Source of the DNA: Chitinophagaceae bacterium
GTDB taxonomy: Bacteria > Bacteroidota > Bacteroidia > Chitinophagales > Chitinophagaceae
Direction of reading: 5' to 3'
NCBI GenBank assembly: GCA_023251285.1
Contig: JAHEZB010000089.1
Span: forward strand, 1 to 7,343
Length of the DNA: 7,343 bases
In this document: one piece after another, positions 1 to 6,159 of the stretch
Numbering within the stretch: position 1 is the first letter of the stretch
How the letters are laid out: every line of letters starts with the position of its first letter
Made by a program: the position numbers and the translations under genes
The notes under the pieces: model-generated
Database searches by the model: none
Told to the model about the DNA's origin: nothing
What the model saw: only the letters and a program-made list of their open reading frames with translations

Positions 1-21
1 GATTCCTTATTTAGAAAATCA

Positions 22-72
22 CAAAAAGAAATGTACGAAGCCGACGTAATTCTTACATCAAACTTCGTACAT
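22..72 (-). terminator. Rho-independent terminator after yajC
   Basis: A perfect 10-base inverted repeat (ATGTACGAAG at 31-40, CTTCGTACAT at 63-72) encloses a 22-base loop, which can itself fold into a short second stem (about 43-49 with 53-59, one mismatch). Read on the minus strand the hairpin is followed at once by TTCTTTTTG, a U-rich tract. It starts about 45 bases after the yajC stop, so it most likely ends the nusB-DUF1573-yajC transcript. The plus-strand side has no comparable T run, so termination is probably one-directional. The stem has only moderate GC content. Confidence 0.75.
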
Positions 73-117
73 CAAATTCTAATATCTTAAATTAATAAGT
101 CTGCTTCCTAAATCTTA

Positions 118-456
118 CTACTTAACCGGCGCCGGAGTCTTATTCAAATTAGCCGTCATTTCCATACTTACTGCGCTTTTTTCCATTTTAATATAAGAAC
201 CCGGATTCACTTCAAGCATGAAAGTACCGTCATCATTGATTTTATTAATCGTACCATGAATGCCGGCTATGGTTACTATTTTATCGCCTTTTTGCAGACC
301 TGACATAAATGTTTTTTGTTGCTTTGCTTTTTTTGCCTGCGGACGAATCATAAAAAAATAAAACACAAGCACCATCAATCCTAAAAATACAAATTGAAAT
401 CCACCGCCTCCACCTTGTCCTTGTCCTAACATTAAAAATACTGTTGCTAAGTTCAT
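118..456 (-). CDS. yajC: YajC, Sec translocon accessory subunit
   Basis: This encodes a 112-residue protein of normal YajC length. YajC is a small inner-membrane protein that associates with SecD-SecF and the SecYEG channel and assists protein export. The sequence shows a short N-terminus with a glycine-rich patch (residues 11-19), one hydrophobic membrane segment (about 20-37), and the family hallmark RPQ directly after it (38-40), followed by a lysine-rich cytoplasmic stretch. The conserved small domain follows, with GLQKGDKIVTIAGIHGTI at about 53-70. The tail is Pro/Lys-rich. It is the last gene of the nusB-DUF1573-yajC cluster, 62 bases after the DUF1573 stop. The leader just before ATG is rich in A and C (AAAACAACAAAACAAACAG) with no Shine-Dalgarno sequence, as is usual in Bacteroidota. 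A hairpin terminator follows. Confidence 0.95.
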   Translation of the reverse strand: MNLATVFLMLGQGQGGGGGFQFVFLGLMVLVFYFFMIRPQAKKAKQQKTFMSGLQKGDKIVTIAGIHGTINKINDDGTFMLEVNPGSYIKMEKSAVSMEMTANLNKTPAPVK

Positions 457-518
457 ACTGTTTGTTTTGTTGTTTTGTTTGCTGTTTTAACAGCGGTTAA
501 AAAATTTATTATAAGAAA

Positions 519-965
519 CTATTTTTTGGAAACCACTTCTCCTGTCAACAATAAAACCGGAAACGCAGGATAAGCATTGGAAATTACGGTAACGGTTTTA
601 TGAGTCGGTCCTACCCTTCCTTCGCTGTTAAATACCACCTTCAAAAATCCGGTTTCTCCAGGTTTCACAGGCTCTTCGGGCTTTTCGGGAACGGTACAAC
701 CACAACTGGCGCTTGCTGAAGAAATGATCAAAGGTTTGCTGCCGGTATTTTTGAAACGATAATTATAAATTACTTTTTCACCATCAGTTACTTTTCCAAA
801 ATCATAAACAGAATCGATCATTTGTACAGTCGTAGTGTCACTGAAATGAGGCTTTAATTGTGCCTGCATATCATGCCTGTATTTTTCGTTTCTGATATTA
901 CACGAAAATAAAATTCCTGCCAGACAAATGAAGGCAAATATTTTATTCAAATGATTTTTTTTCAT
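519..965 (-). CDS. DUF1573 family lipoprotein
   Basis: This encodes a 148-residue exported lipoprotein of unknown function. Residues 1-21 form a lipoprotein signal peptide (KK, hydrophobic core, lipobox LFSC) with C22 as the predicted lipidated cysteine. The residues after C22 do not match a strong Bacteroidota surface-export signal, so periplasmic facing is more likely than surface display. The DUF1573 domain spans about 51-145: it begins DFGKV (55-59), has a YRFKNTGSKPL strand (69-79) and the characteristic CGC pair (C88, C90), then a KPGETG turn and a beta-rich end. The fold is expected to be an Ig-like beta sandwich related to ASH/MSP-type domains (family knowledge). The start is only 12 bases after the nusB stop, and yajC follows. 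A TACCTTCG box lies almost at the start codon. No enzymatic role is evident. Confidence 0.9.
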   Translation of the reverse strand: MKKNHLNKIFAFICLAGILFSCNIRNEKYRHDMQAQLKPHFSDTTTVQMIDSVYDFGKVTDGEKVIYNYRFKNTGSKPLIISSASASCGCTVPEKPEEPVKPGETGFLKVVFNSEGRVGPTHKTVTVISNAYPAFPVLLLTGEVVSKK

Positions 966-969
966 CGCG

Positions 970-977
970 CGAAGGTA
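970..977 (-). promoter_or_regulatory. -7-like box abutting the DUF1573 start
   Basis: The minus strand reads TACCTTCG, one mismatch from the Bacteroidota -7 consensus TAnnTTTG, in the 12-base gap between the nusB stop and the DUF1573 ATG. If used, transcription would start at or within a few bases of the ATG, giving a leaderless or nearly leaderless mRNA. No clear TTTG -33 element is visible at the right spacing, so chance is a real alternative. Confidence 0.3.
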
Positions 978-1910
978 TTATAAAGTACTGTTTTTATAAT
1001 TAGTCTTGTGGATTTTATTTTGCGAAAGCATTTCTTTGTGAAGATTATCGAGAATTCCATTTACAAAATGGCCGCTTTGTTCGGTGCTGTATTCTTTTGC
1101 CAAATCGATATATTCATTGATGGTTACTTTTGTCGGAATTGTCTCAAAATACAATAATTCACAAATGCCCATTTTGATTAAGATCATGTCGAGCAACGCA
1201 ATTCTTTCTGAATCCCAGTTTTTTAATTTCGGCTTTATCAATTCCAGGCAATATTGATCTTTCTCAATTGCTGCATTCAAAAGATCAACAGCAAATTTCA
1301 TTTTCTCTTCCCCTACCATTTCATCAAAATTAAAGGCAGCAGGCTTTTGCAAAAATTTATTCATCAAAAGGATCACCATTTCCGCATCATCATCCCAATG
1401 AATAAATTTCTCTTCTACATCACTTAGAAAATATTCGTCAGGAATCATCAGATCGGAAAAAATAAATTCCAAAATATTTTTTTCTGACTTTTTATCACGC
1501 GATTGTGCAACAATGTATTCTTTATATTCAGGAGATTTGATCAAATTAAAATAACTTTTTCTGATCAATTCGTCATTGACCATGTATTTGATTTTAAACT
1601 TTTCTGCTGATTGCTGAAACGATTTATTGTCATCAATTTCCCATACCAATTGATTTCCCGCAATCTTGGTATTTACTTTCAGATCACTTTCAGTGGGCAA
1701 ATATTTTTGTGATTTTTGTAACGCATCTTTTTCTGCATATCGGGCTACTTCGAGGATGTAATAGACGAGGAACGTAAATAACTGCTGCGTATTTTCCAGC
1801 TTTTTTCGCAGGATTTGCAGCGGTTCACCGGGGCGCGTTTCTTTATTCATAGATTCAATACTGTAAAGCGTTTGCATCACTTTTACCCGGATATTTCTTC
1901 TGCTTAACAT
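978..1910 (-). CDS. nusB: Transcription antitermination protein NusB, long form
   Basis: NusB binds boxA RNA with NusE (ribosomal protein S10) and supports antitermination in rRNA operons. The protein is 310 residues, about twice the roughly 140-residue E. coli form. Residues 1-17 (MLSRRNIRVKVMQTLYS) match the arginine-rich NusB N-terminus. Residues 18 to about 180 are a charged, Lys/Glu-rich insertion or extension with little recognisable similarity. The canonical C-terminal helices are clear: ERIALLDMILIKMGICELL (from 235), IPTKVTINEYIDLAKEYS (258-275) and FVNGILDNL (282-290). Long NusB proteins of this type are usual in Bacteroidota as far as I recall. The start is supported by alignment of the RRxxR motif at the extreme N-terminus and by a TATCTTCGCA promoter box 27 bases upstream. 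It is the first gene of the cluster with DUF1573 and yajC. Confidence 0.92.
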   Translation of the reverse strand: MLSRRNIRVKVMQTLYSIESMNKETRPGEPLQILRKKLENTQQLFTFLVYYILEVARYAEKDALQKSQKYLPTESDLKVNTKIAGNQLVWEIDDNKSFQQSAEKFKIKYMVNDELIRKSYFNLIKSPEYKEYIVAQSRDKKSEKNILEFIFSDLMIPDEYFLSDVEEKFIHWDDDAEMVILLMNKFLQKPAAFNFDEMVGEEKMKFAVDLLNAAIEKDQYCLELIKPKLKNWDSERIALLDMILIKMGICELLYFETIPTKVTINEYIDLAKEYSTEQSGHFVNGILDNLHKEMLSQNKIHKTNYKNSTL

Positions 1911-1937
1911 GTCTTAAGAACTTGTTTTTTTGGGCTG

Positions 1938-1945
1938 CGAAGATA
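1938..1945 (-). promoter_or_regulatory. Putative nusB promoter, -7 box
   Basis: The minus strand reads TATCTTCG followed by CA, one mismatch from the Bacteroidota -7 consensus TAnnTTTG, 27 bases before the nusB ATG. A T-rich TTTTC lies roughly 15-20 bases further upstream where a TTTG -33 element would be expected, so the -33 match is poor. The spacing to the start codon gives a plausible 5' leader of about 20 bases. This would drive nusB-DUF1573-yajC. Confidence 0.45.
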
Positions 1946-2053
1946 AATGAAAATGCGTTAGAAAAGTCGCTCGGTGCAGAGGAAAAGCAGCCAAGCAACT
2001 GATTTAAGAAAAATGCAAATTCCCGGTATTTATCGCTTTACTGGTGAACGTTT

Positions 2054-4696
2054 CTATAAAAGTCTTTTTAATATCTTACTGTTTGCCTTCCTGGTTTTCT
2101 GATCCATAACTCCTTTAAAGAGATCACCTTTTTTTTCTATCCGTTCTAAAATCGTATGTATATCAAATCTCTTAAAATCAAGCTCTTCATTGATTTCTTT
2201 CCACTCCAAAGGAGTAGAAACGGTAGGAGTTGTCGCAGGCCTTACGCTGTATGCAGCAGCAACGGTATCTGCTTCATCGTTTTGATTGGGATCAATGTAT
2301 AATTTATCACCGCGGTTCGAAACCGTTATTTCTGTGGTTGTAATTTCAGGAACGATCAGATTTATTTGTTTACAAATTTCTTCTGCAATCTTTCTTGCCT
2401 CCGGAAAAGTAAATTTCTCGCAGGGGATAAAAAGATGCATTCCGGTTTTACCAGATGTTTTGGGAAATGCTTTTAATTTTAATTTATCAAAGATCTCTTT
2501 TGCAGCCAACGAAGTTTTAATCACTTTTTTAAAATCTTCATCGCTTGGATCCAAATCAATAATGATAAAATCCGGTTCCAAATAATTTTCAATCCGGGAT
2601 GTCCACGGGTTCACATCAATGCATCCAAGATTGATCATGTAAAGTAAAGTCGCTTCATCATTGCAAACGAGATAATCAATTGTACCTCTTTTTCCTTTTT
2701 TCGGATGTTTTCTTTTCACAGTAAAGGTTTCAGCCCATGACGGCTGATTGCCTTCCATGTCTTTGATATAAAATCCGGGCAGTGTTGCTTTTATATTTTT
2801 GACATGCAATGATTCCGGACGGTCTTTTAAATAAGGCAAAATGTAACCGGCTACCGAATGATAATATTCGATTAAATCAGCCTTCGTAACTCCTTTCCAA
2901 AGTTCTTTTTCAACATTTGTAAGCATTACTTTTTTCCCATCAATCATTACAGAATCTTCACTGGTTATTTTTTCATTTTTTATTAATTTCCAGTTGCTTT
3001 CTTCTGTTGATTTTATTTCTTCATTAGAGGAATCGTTTTCTTTTGTCTGTCCATCGCCTGTTTCATTTTCCACCTCCCTCAGCGGAACCGGCTTTTCTTC
3101 AACCACTTGTTCCGGTTTTTTATCCTCTCTGAAACCGAGGAATATAGCCGGTTTTCGGATTTTGCCCGAACTGGTATAAGTAGCAAATTTTATATTTGCT
3201 ACCAATTCCGGTTTTACAAAATGAACTTTTCTGTCGGTATCCACTTTATTGGAAAACGGGCTTTTTTTGATTTCAATCGGCTCTAATTTTTGCATGATCT
3301 GCTCTTTTTCTTTTCCTTTATAACCACCGCCGGCATGTCCCTGGTAGATCAGTTTTCCATCTGCATAATAACCAAAAATCAAAGAGGCAAACGGCGCGGC
3401 GGTATCCGATTCCGTCCAGCCACCAATTACAAATTCCTGTCTTTTTTCCGTTGGAATTTTCAACCAATCTTTACCGCGATTTCCCGGTTCATATTTACTG
3501 TTTTTTCTTTTGGCAACAATCCCTTCCATCTGCTGCCTTTTCATCAATTGAAACAACTGGATTCCTTCGTCAAAATCGTCGCTGTATTTTATTACGTCAT
3601 TAAAATTGATTACAGTGGAAAGAATTTTTTTTCGTTCTGTCAATGGAAGATCCATTAAATTATATCCTTTATACCAGAGAATATCGAACGTATAAAACAC
3701 CAAAGGATTTTTTCCATTATTCTTTTGCAATGCATCAAAATCGGGCTTGCCTTCTTCATTTAAAGCCACCAGTTCGCCATCAAGAATAACATCCACATCA
3801 AGCGCTGATAAGGCTTTTGCAACAGAAGCATATCTTTCTGTATAGTCCAAACCGCTTCTCGAACTTAGAACCGGTTTTCCTCTTTGCACATAAGCAATGA
3901 TTCGAAATCCATCTAATTTTACTTCATACAAAAAGTCCGGATCATCAAATGGTTCTTTTATCAAAGTGCACAACATCGGCTTTATTTCAGATAAAAATTT
4001 TGACTTTTTTCCTTTTTCTATCAATGCCGTAATTTCATTTTCGTCAACACTTTCACTTTCATCAACGGCAGTGTCATTCTTACGTTCCACTTTTTTTTCA
4101 CGATTGCTTTGCCATTCTTTTTGCGGATTTGCTTTTACCTGCTCCAGCGTTTTATGAGACAAAACTGATTTGTCTTTTTTGGTAATATCTTGTGTTGTAG
4201 CGTACTCATCTTTCTTCTTAATTAACAGCCACGCATTATCTCCACGGTCTTTTGTTTTTACCGATGAAAATGCGCCTTTCAATTTGTGACCGTACAAAAC
4301 AAATGAAATGCTTCCCTGGTACAAATGATGCATCAAAGATTTTTCATCTTCCTTTTTTGTTTTCTTTTTTTCCTCAGGCTCATAAGTTCCTTCATCCCAA
4401 ACGATCACCGTTCCCGCGCCATAACCTTCCGGAATGATGCCTTCAAAATTGCGATAATCCCACGGATGATCTTCCACCATCATCGCAAGCCTTTTATCTT
4501 CAGGATTCATGGAAGGGCCTTTTGGCACAGCCCAGCTTTTTAATACACCTTCCATTTCCAACCGAAAATCATAATGCAAATGAGAAGCATGGTGTTTCTG
4601 CACCACAAATCGTAATTGATTGCCACTAGGCTTTCCACCTGTCGGCTCCGGCGTTTTATCAAACGATCTTTTTTGTTTGTATTTGGCTAAAGACAT
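2054..4696 (-). CDS. ligD: ATP-dependent DNA ligase D (PE-Lig-Pol)
   Basis: LigD is the multifunctional end-processing and sealing enzyme of bacterial non-homologous end joining, normally working with Ku. This 880-residue protein has all three domains in the Pseudomonas order. The N-terminal 3'-phosphoesterase (about 28-160) carries HHASHLHYDFRLE (35-47) and VEDHP, giving H35, H41, D43, R45 and H77, which align with the P. aeruginosa metal and catalytic residues. The ligase domain (about 235-420) has motif I EVKLDG with nucleotidyl lysine K260, LDGEL (305-309), EGIVAKR (391-397) and WLKIP (411-415); an OB-fold follows to about 525. The C-terminal polymerase/primase domain (about 580-845) has DLD (D714, D716), SGKTGMH (748-754) and D802. 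Charged linkers at about 165-235 and 525-580 separate the domains. No catalytic residue appears lost. No ku gene is in the window. It looks monocistronic, with 142-base gaps on both sides. Confidence 0.97.
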   Translation of the reverse strand: MSLAKYKQKRSFDKTPEPTGGKPSGNQLRFVVQKHHASHLHYDFRLEMEGVLKSWAVPKGPSMNPEDKRLAMMVEDHPWDYRNFEGIIPEGYGAGTVIVWDEGTYEPEEKKKTKKEDEKSLMHHLYQGSISFVLYGHKLKGAFSSVKTKDRGDNAWLLIKKKDEYATTQDITKKDKSVLSHKTLEQVKANPQKEWQSNREKKVERKNDTAVDESESVDENEITALIEKGKKSKFLSEIKPMLCTLIKEPFDDPDFLYEVKLDGFRIIAYVQRGKPVLSSRSGLDYTERYASVAKALSALDVDVILDGELVALNEEGKPDFDALQKNNGKNPLVFYTFDILWYKGYNLMDLPLTERKKILSTVINFNDVIKYSDDFDEGIQLFQLMKRQQMEGIVAKRKNSKYEPGNRGKDWLKIPTEKRQEFVIGGWTESDTAAPFASLIFGYYADGKLIYQGHAGGGYKGKEKEQIMQKLEPIEIKKSPFSNKVDTDRKVHFVKPELVANIKFATYTSSGKIRKPAIFLGFREDKKPEQVVEEKPVPLREVENETGDGQTKENDSSNEEIKSTEESNWKLIKNEKITSEDSVMIDGKKVMLTNVEKELWKGVTKADLIEYYHSVAGYILPYLKDRPESLHVKNIKATLPGFYIKDMEGNQPSWAETFTVKRKHPKKGKRGTIDYLVCNDEATLLYMINLGCIDVNPWTSRIENYLEPDFIIIDLDPSDEDFKKVIKTSLAAKEIFDKLKLKAFPKTSGKTGMHLFIPCEKFTFPEARKIAEEICKQINLIVPEITTTEITVSNRGDKLYIDPNQNDEADTVAAAYSVRPATTPTVSTPLEWKEINEELDFKRFDIHTILERIEKKGDLFKGVMDQKTRKANSKILKRLL

Positions 4697-4760
4697 TATT
4701 CCATAACAATAAAAAGATATGCCAGTTTTGAAAAACAGCGAAGGAAGAAATAAGGGGAAT

Positions 4761-4777
4761 TTTTATTTTAAATAAAA
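4761..4777. repeat. AT-only 17-base palindrome upstream of ligD
   Basis: TTTTATTT and AAATAAAA flank a single T, making a perfect 8+8 inverted repeat entirely of A and T, about 65 bases before the ligD start and about 60 bases after the peroxiredoxin stop. It could be an operator, an upstream promoter element or the weak remains of a terminator. In DNA this AT-rich, a chance palindrome of this kind is also possible. No convincing TAnnTTTG box was found for ligD in the rest of the gap; TATCTTTT about 20 bases before the ATG is the nearest match. Confidence 0.35.
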
Positions 4778-4838
4778 CTTTTGAAATGACAGGTATGGCC
4801 ACTTTACTTTATTTACACATACTCTTGCTCCTTTAAAC

Positions 4839-5441
4839 CTATAGTTTTGTTACAATTGCCAATGACTTTTTTACATGTTCATCCGGCGATATATGGTCAG
4901 TCTTCGATGAAAAGACGGCTACAATCTGATCCTTTTTATCAATAACAAATGTGGTTCGTGGAATAAAGCCGTGCGTAACTTGTGTGCCGGTTACATCTTT
5001 TACACCAGCCTGCGGAGGGGTTACGTCCAAGCCATAACTTGCCGCAATTTTACCTTCAGCATCTGAAGCGACAGGAAATTTACCGGCGCAGTAATCAGGG
5101 TTGGCTGAGAACGATTTCAATCGCTGAATATCATCTGCTGAAACACCAATAATGGTGGCTCCGGCAGCTGTAAATTGATCCTTCATTTGGGCGAAAGTGT
5201 GCGCTTCCAAATCACAACCGCCTGTGTACGCGGCAGGATAAAAATATAGTACCACCGGCCCCTTCGCAAGTGCTTTTTTTAATGAAAATTCGAATTCATT
5301 GCCGCCAAGGCTGGCTTTGCTTGTGAACATCGGTGCTTTTTCACCTTTTGACAATACTTTCGATTGGGCAAAACTATAGTGATTAATGAAGAGCAACAGC
5401 CCTAAAATTAAAAAGCTGGATAGATAATTTTTTTGTGACAT
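4839..5441 (-). CDS. Exported peroxiredoxin, AhpC/TSA (Bcp-like)
   Basis: This is a 200-residue thiol peroxidase expected to reduce peroxides outside the cytoplasm. Residues 1-26 form a Sec signal peptide (hydrophobic core 10-19, likely cleavage in SFAQ/SK near 26) with no lipobox cysteine. The mature protein is a thioredoxin-fold AhpC/TSA domain. FYPAAYTGGC (67-76) fits the PxxxTxxC peroxidatic motif with P69, T73 and C76, and R162 in PRTTFVID is the usual conserved arginine. C118 in NPDYC is a candidate resolving cysteine, which would make it an atypical two-Cys enzyme (inference). The nearest family is Bcp/PrxQ, although the cysteine is not in the usual TPGCT context. It starts divergently from the small plus-strand ORF and has its own possible promoter box; no Shine-Dalgarno sequence is seen. 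Confidence 0.9.
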   Translation of the reverse strand: MSQKNYLSSFLILGLLLFINHYSFAQSKVLSKGEKAPMFTSKASLGGNEFEFSLKKALAKGPVVLYFYPAAYTGGCDLEAHTFAQMKDQFTAAGATIIGVSADDIQRLKSFSANPDYCAGKFPVASDAEGKIAASYGLDVTPPQAGVKDVTGTQVTHGFIPRTTFVIDKKDQIVAVFSSKTDHISPDEHVKKSLAIVTKL

Positions 5442-5473
5442 GGGAATTGTTTTTGAATAGTAGAAATTACTTA

Positions 5474-5481
5474 CAAAACTA
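5474..5481 (-). promoter_or_regulatory. Putative peroxiredoxin promoter, -7 box
   Basis: The minus strand reads TAGTTTTG, an exact match to the Bacteroidota -7 consensus TAnnTTTG, 32 bases before the peroxiredoxin ATG, which would leave a leader of about 25 bases. No TTTG -33 element is obvious at 17-23 bases upstream. That upstream region overlaps the start of the divergent small ORF at 5499. Confidence 0.45.
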
Positions 5482-5498
5482 CAAAGAATCGTGGATTA

Positions 5499-5639
5499 AT
5501 GGAGATAGAGACAGGTTATCAAATCAATAAACACTCGTCACAAAGATTTGACTTATCGAAAGCGGAATTAAGAAATGCCGTAGAGCAGGCAAGACCTATG
5601 GTAAAAGTAATGGAAGCATACCTGAAGAACAATAAATAA
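5499..5639 (+). CDS. Small ORF, DUF3606-like (possible)
   Basis: A 46-codon plus-strand ORF (ATG at 5499, TAA at 5637-5639) lies between the peroxiredoxin start and the bactofilin end, antisense to neither. The translation begins MEIETGYQINKH and contains RFDLSKAELRNAVEQA followed by a hydrophobic-charged helix ending AYLKNNK. That part resembles the C-terminal half of DUF3606 (roughly YxVxYWTxxFGVSxxELxxAVxxVGxxxxxVxxYL). The usual N-terminal half with the DRxRI segment is missing, and the reading frame upstream is open only back to 5457 without restoring it. It may therefore be a short or truncated family member, a start at a non-ATG codon, or a decaying gene. Only a weak GTGGA precedes the ATG. 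DUF3606 proteins are short and of unknown function. The match is made by eye. Confidence 0.45.
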   Translation: MEIETGYQINKHSSQRFDLSKAELRNAVEQARPMVKVMEAYLKNNK

Positions 5640-5758
5640 TACAAAAGTGTTCCCCTTATACAAGAAATTTTAAAATTATTTTATTACTTTTTTCTAAAAT
5701 CGAAAAGAACTGGGAAGTAGTGGATTTACAGAAGTTTCGTCGCTATCTTTTGCAAATA

Positions 5759-6157
5759 CTATGAAGCCTTTCTTGCCGGCTCTTCTTCCTGTAGTTGTTT
5801 GCGCTGCATGTTTAGCTTTCCGTTGTATTGTGCGCCAAGTTCTATTTCCAGGGTATCTGTGGTAATATCTCCATTTACACAACCGGTCTTTTTTATTTCC
5901 AGTTGTGTCGCTTTTACATTACCACTGATCGTTCCGTAAATGATGGCAGAACGGGTATGAATGTCGCCTTCAATTATTCCTTTTTCTCCTAATACCACAC
6001 CGCCTTCCACGTGTACATTTCCAATAATTTTTCCTTCGATCCGAATTACAGAAGCACCACGCAATTCACCGGTAAAAACATATCCTTCACCAATAATGGT
6101 TGAGATCTCCTGTTGATTGATCTCTAATGGCTGTTGTTCTTTGTTTTTTTTAAACAT
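5759..6157 (-). CDS. Bactofilin (polymer-forming cytoskeletal protein)
   Basis: Bactofilins assemble without nucleotide into filaments on the inner face of the membrane and help position cell-wall enzymes. This 132-residue protein has the usual length and plan: a short charged N-terminus (MFKKNKEQQ), then a right-handed beta-helix domain of about residues 18-120 made of repeating short strands with glycine turns (for example RIEGKIIGNVHVEGG, then GIIEGDIHTRSAIIYG, then GTISGNVKATQLEI), then a charged Gln/Glu/Lys tail. The start ATG is two bases after the stop of the M23 peptidase gene (TAA TT ATG), which suggests one mRNA and coupled translation. Bactofilin-M23 pairs are known from Helicobacter (CcmA with Csd proteins) and from stalked alphaproteobacteria (BacA-LmdC). 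A role in cell shape is therefore the best inference. Confidence 0.93.
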   Translation of the reverse strand: MFKKNKEQQPLEINQQEISTIIGEGYVFTGELRGASVIRIEGKIIGNVHVEGGVVLGEKGIIEGDIHTRSAIIYGTISGNVKATQLEIKKTGCVNGDITTDTLEIELGAQYNGKLNMQRKQLQEEEPARKAS

Positions 6158-6159
6158 AA

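Noticed and set aside
2013..2102. 29-residue plus-strand ORF (MQIPGIYRF...) with a hydrophobic tail resembling a small membrane protein
   Set aside because: Its hydrophobic half is antisense to the Lys/Asn-rich end of ligD, which readily produces Phe/Leu codons. It has no ribosome-binding site and no independent support.
2286..4543. Several plus-strand ORFs of 61-122 residues opposite ligD
   Set aside because: All are antisense shadows of a strongly conserved LigD reading frame. Their translations are rich in Phe/Ser, as expected from the complement of Lys/Glu-rich coding sequence.
5640..5758. AT-rich palindromic stretch (AATTTTAAAATT) between the convergent small ORF and bactofilin as a bidirectional terminator
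   Set aside because: The inverted repeat has no G or C and no good U-run next to it, so a functional intrinsic terminator cannot be supported.
5694..5882. 62-residue minus-strand ORF overlapping the end of bactofilin
   Set aside because: It lies in another frame of the bactofilin gene, which has a clear beta-helix protein and a proper stop at 5759. The alternative translation has no recognisable features.
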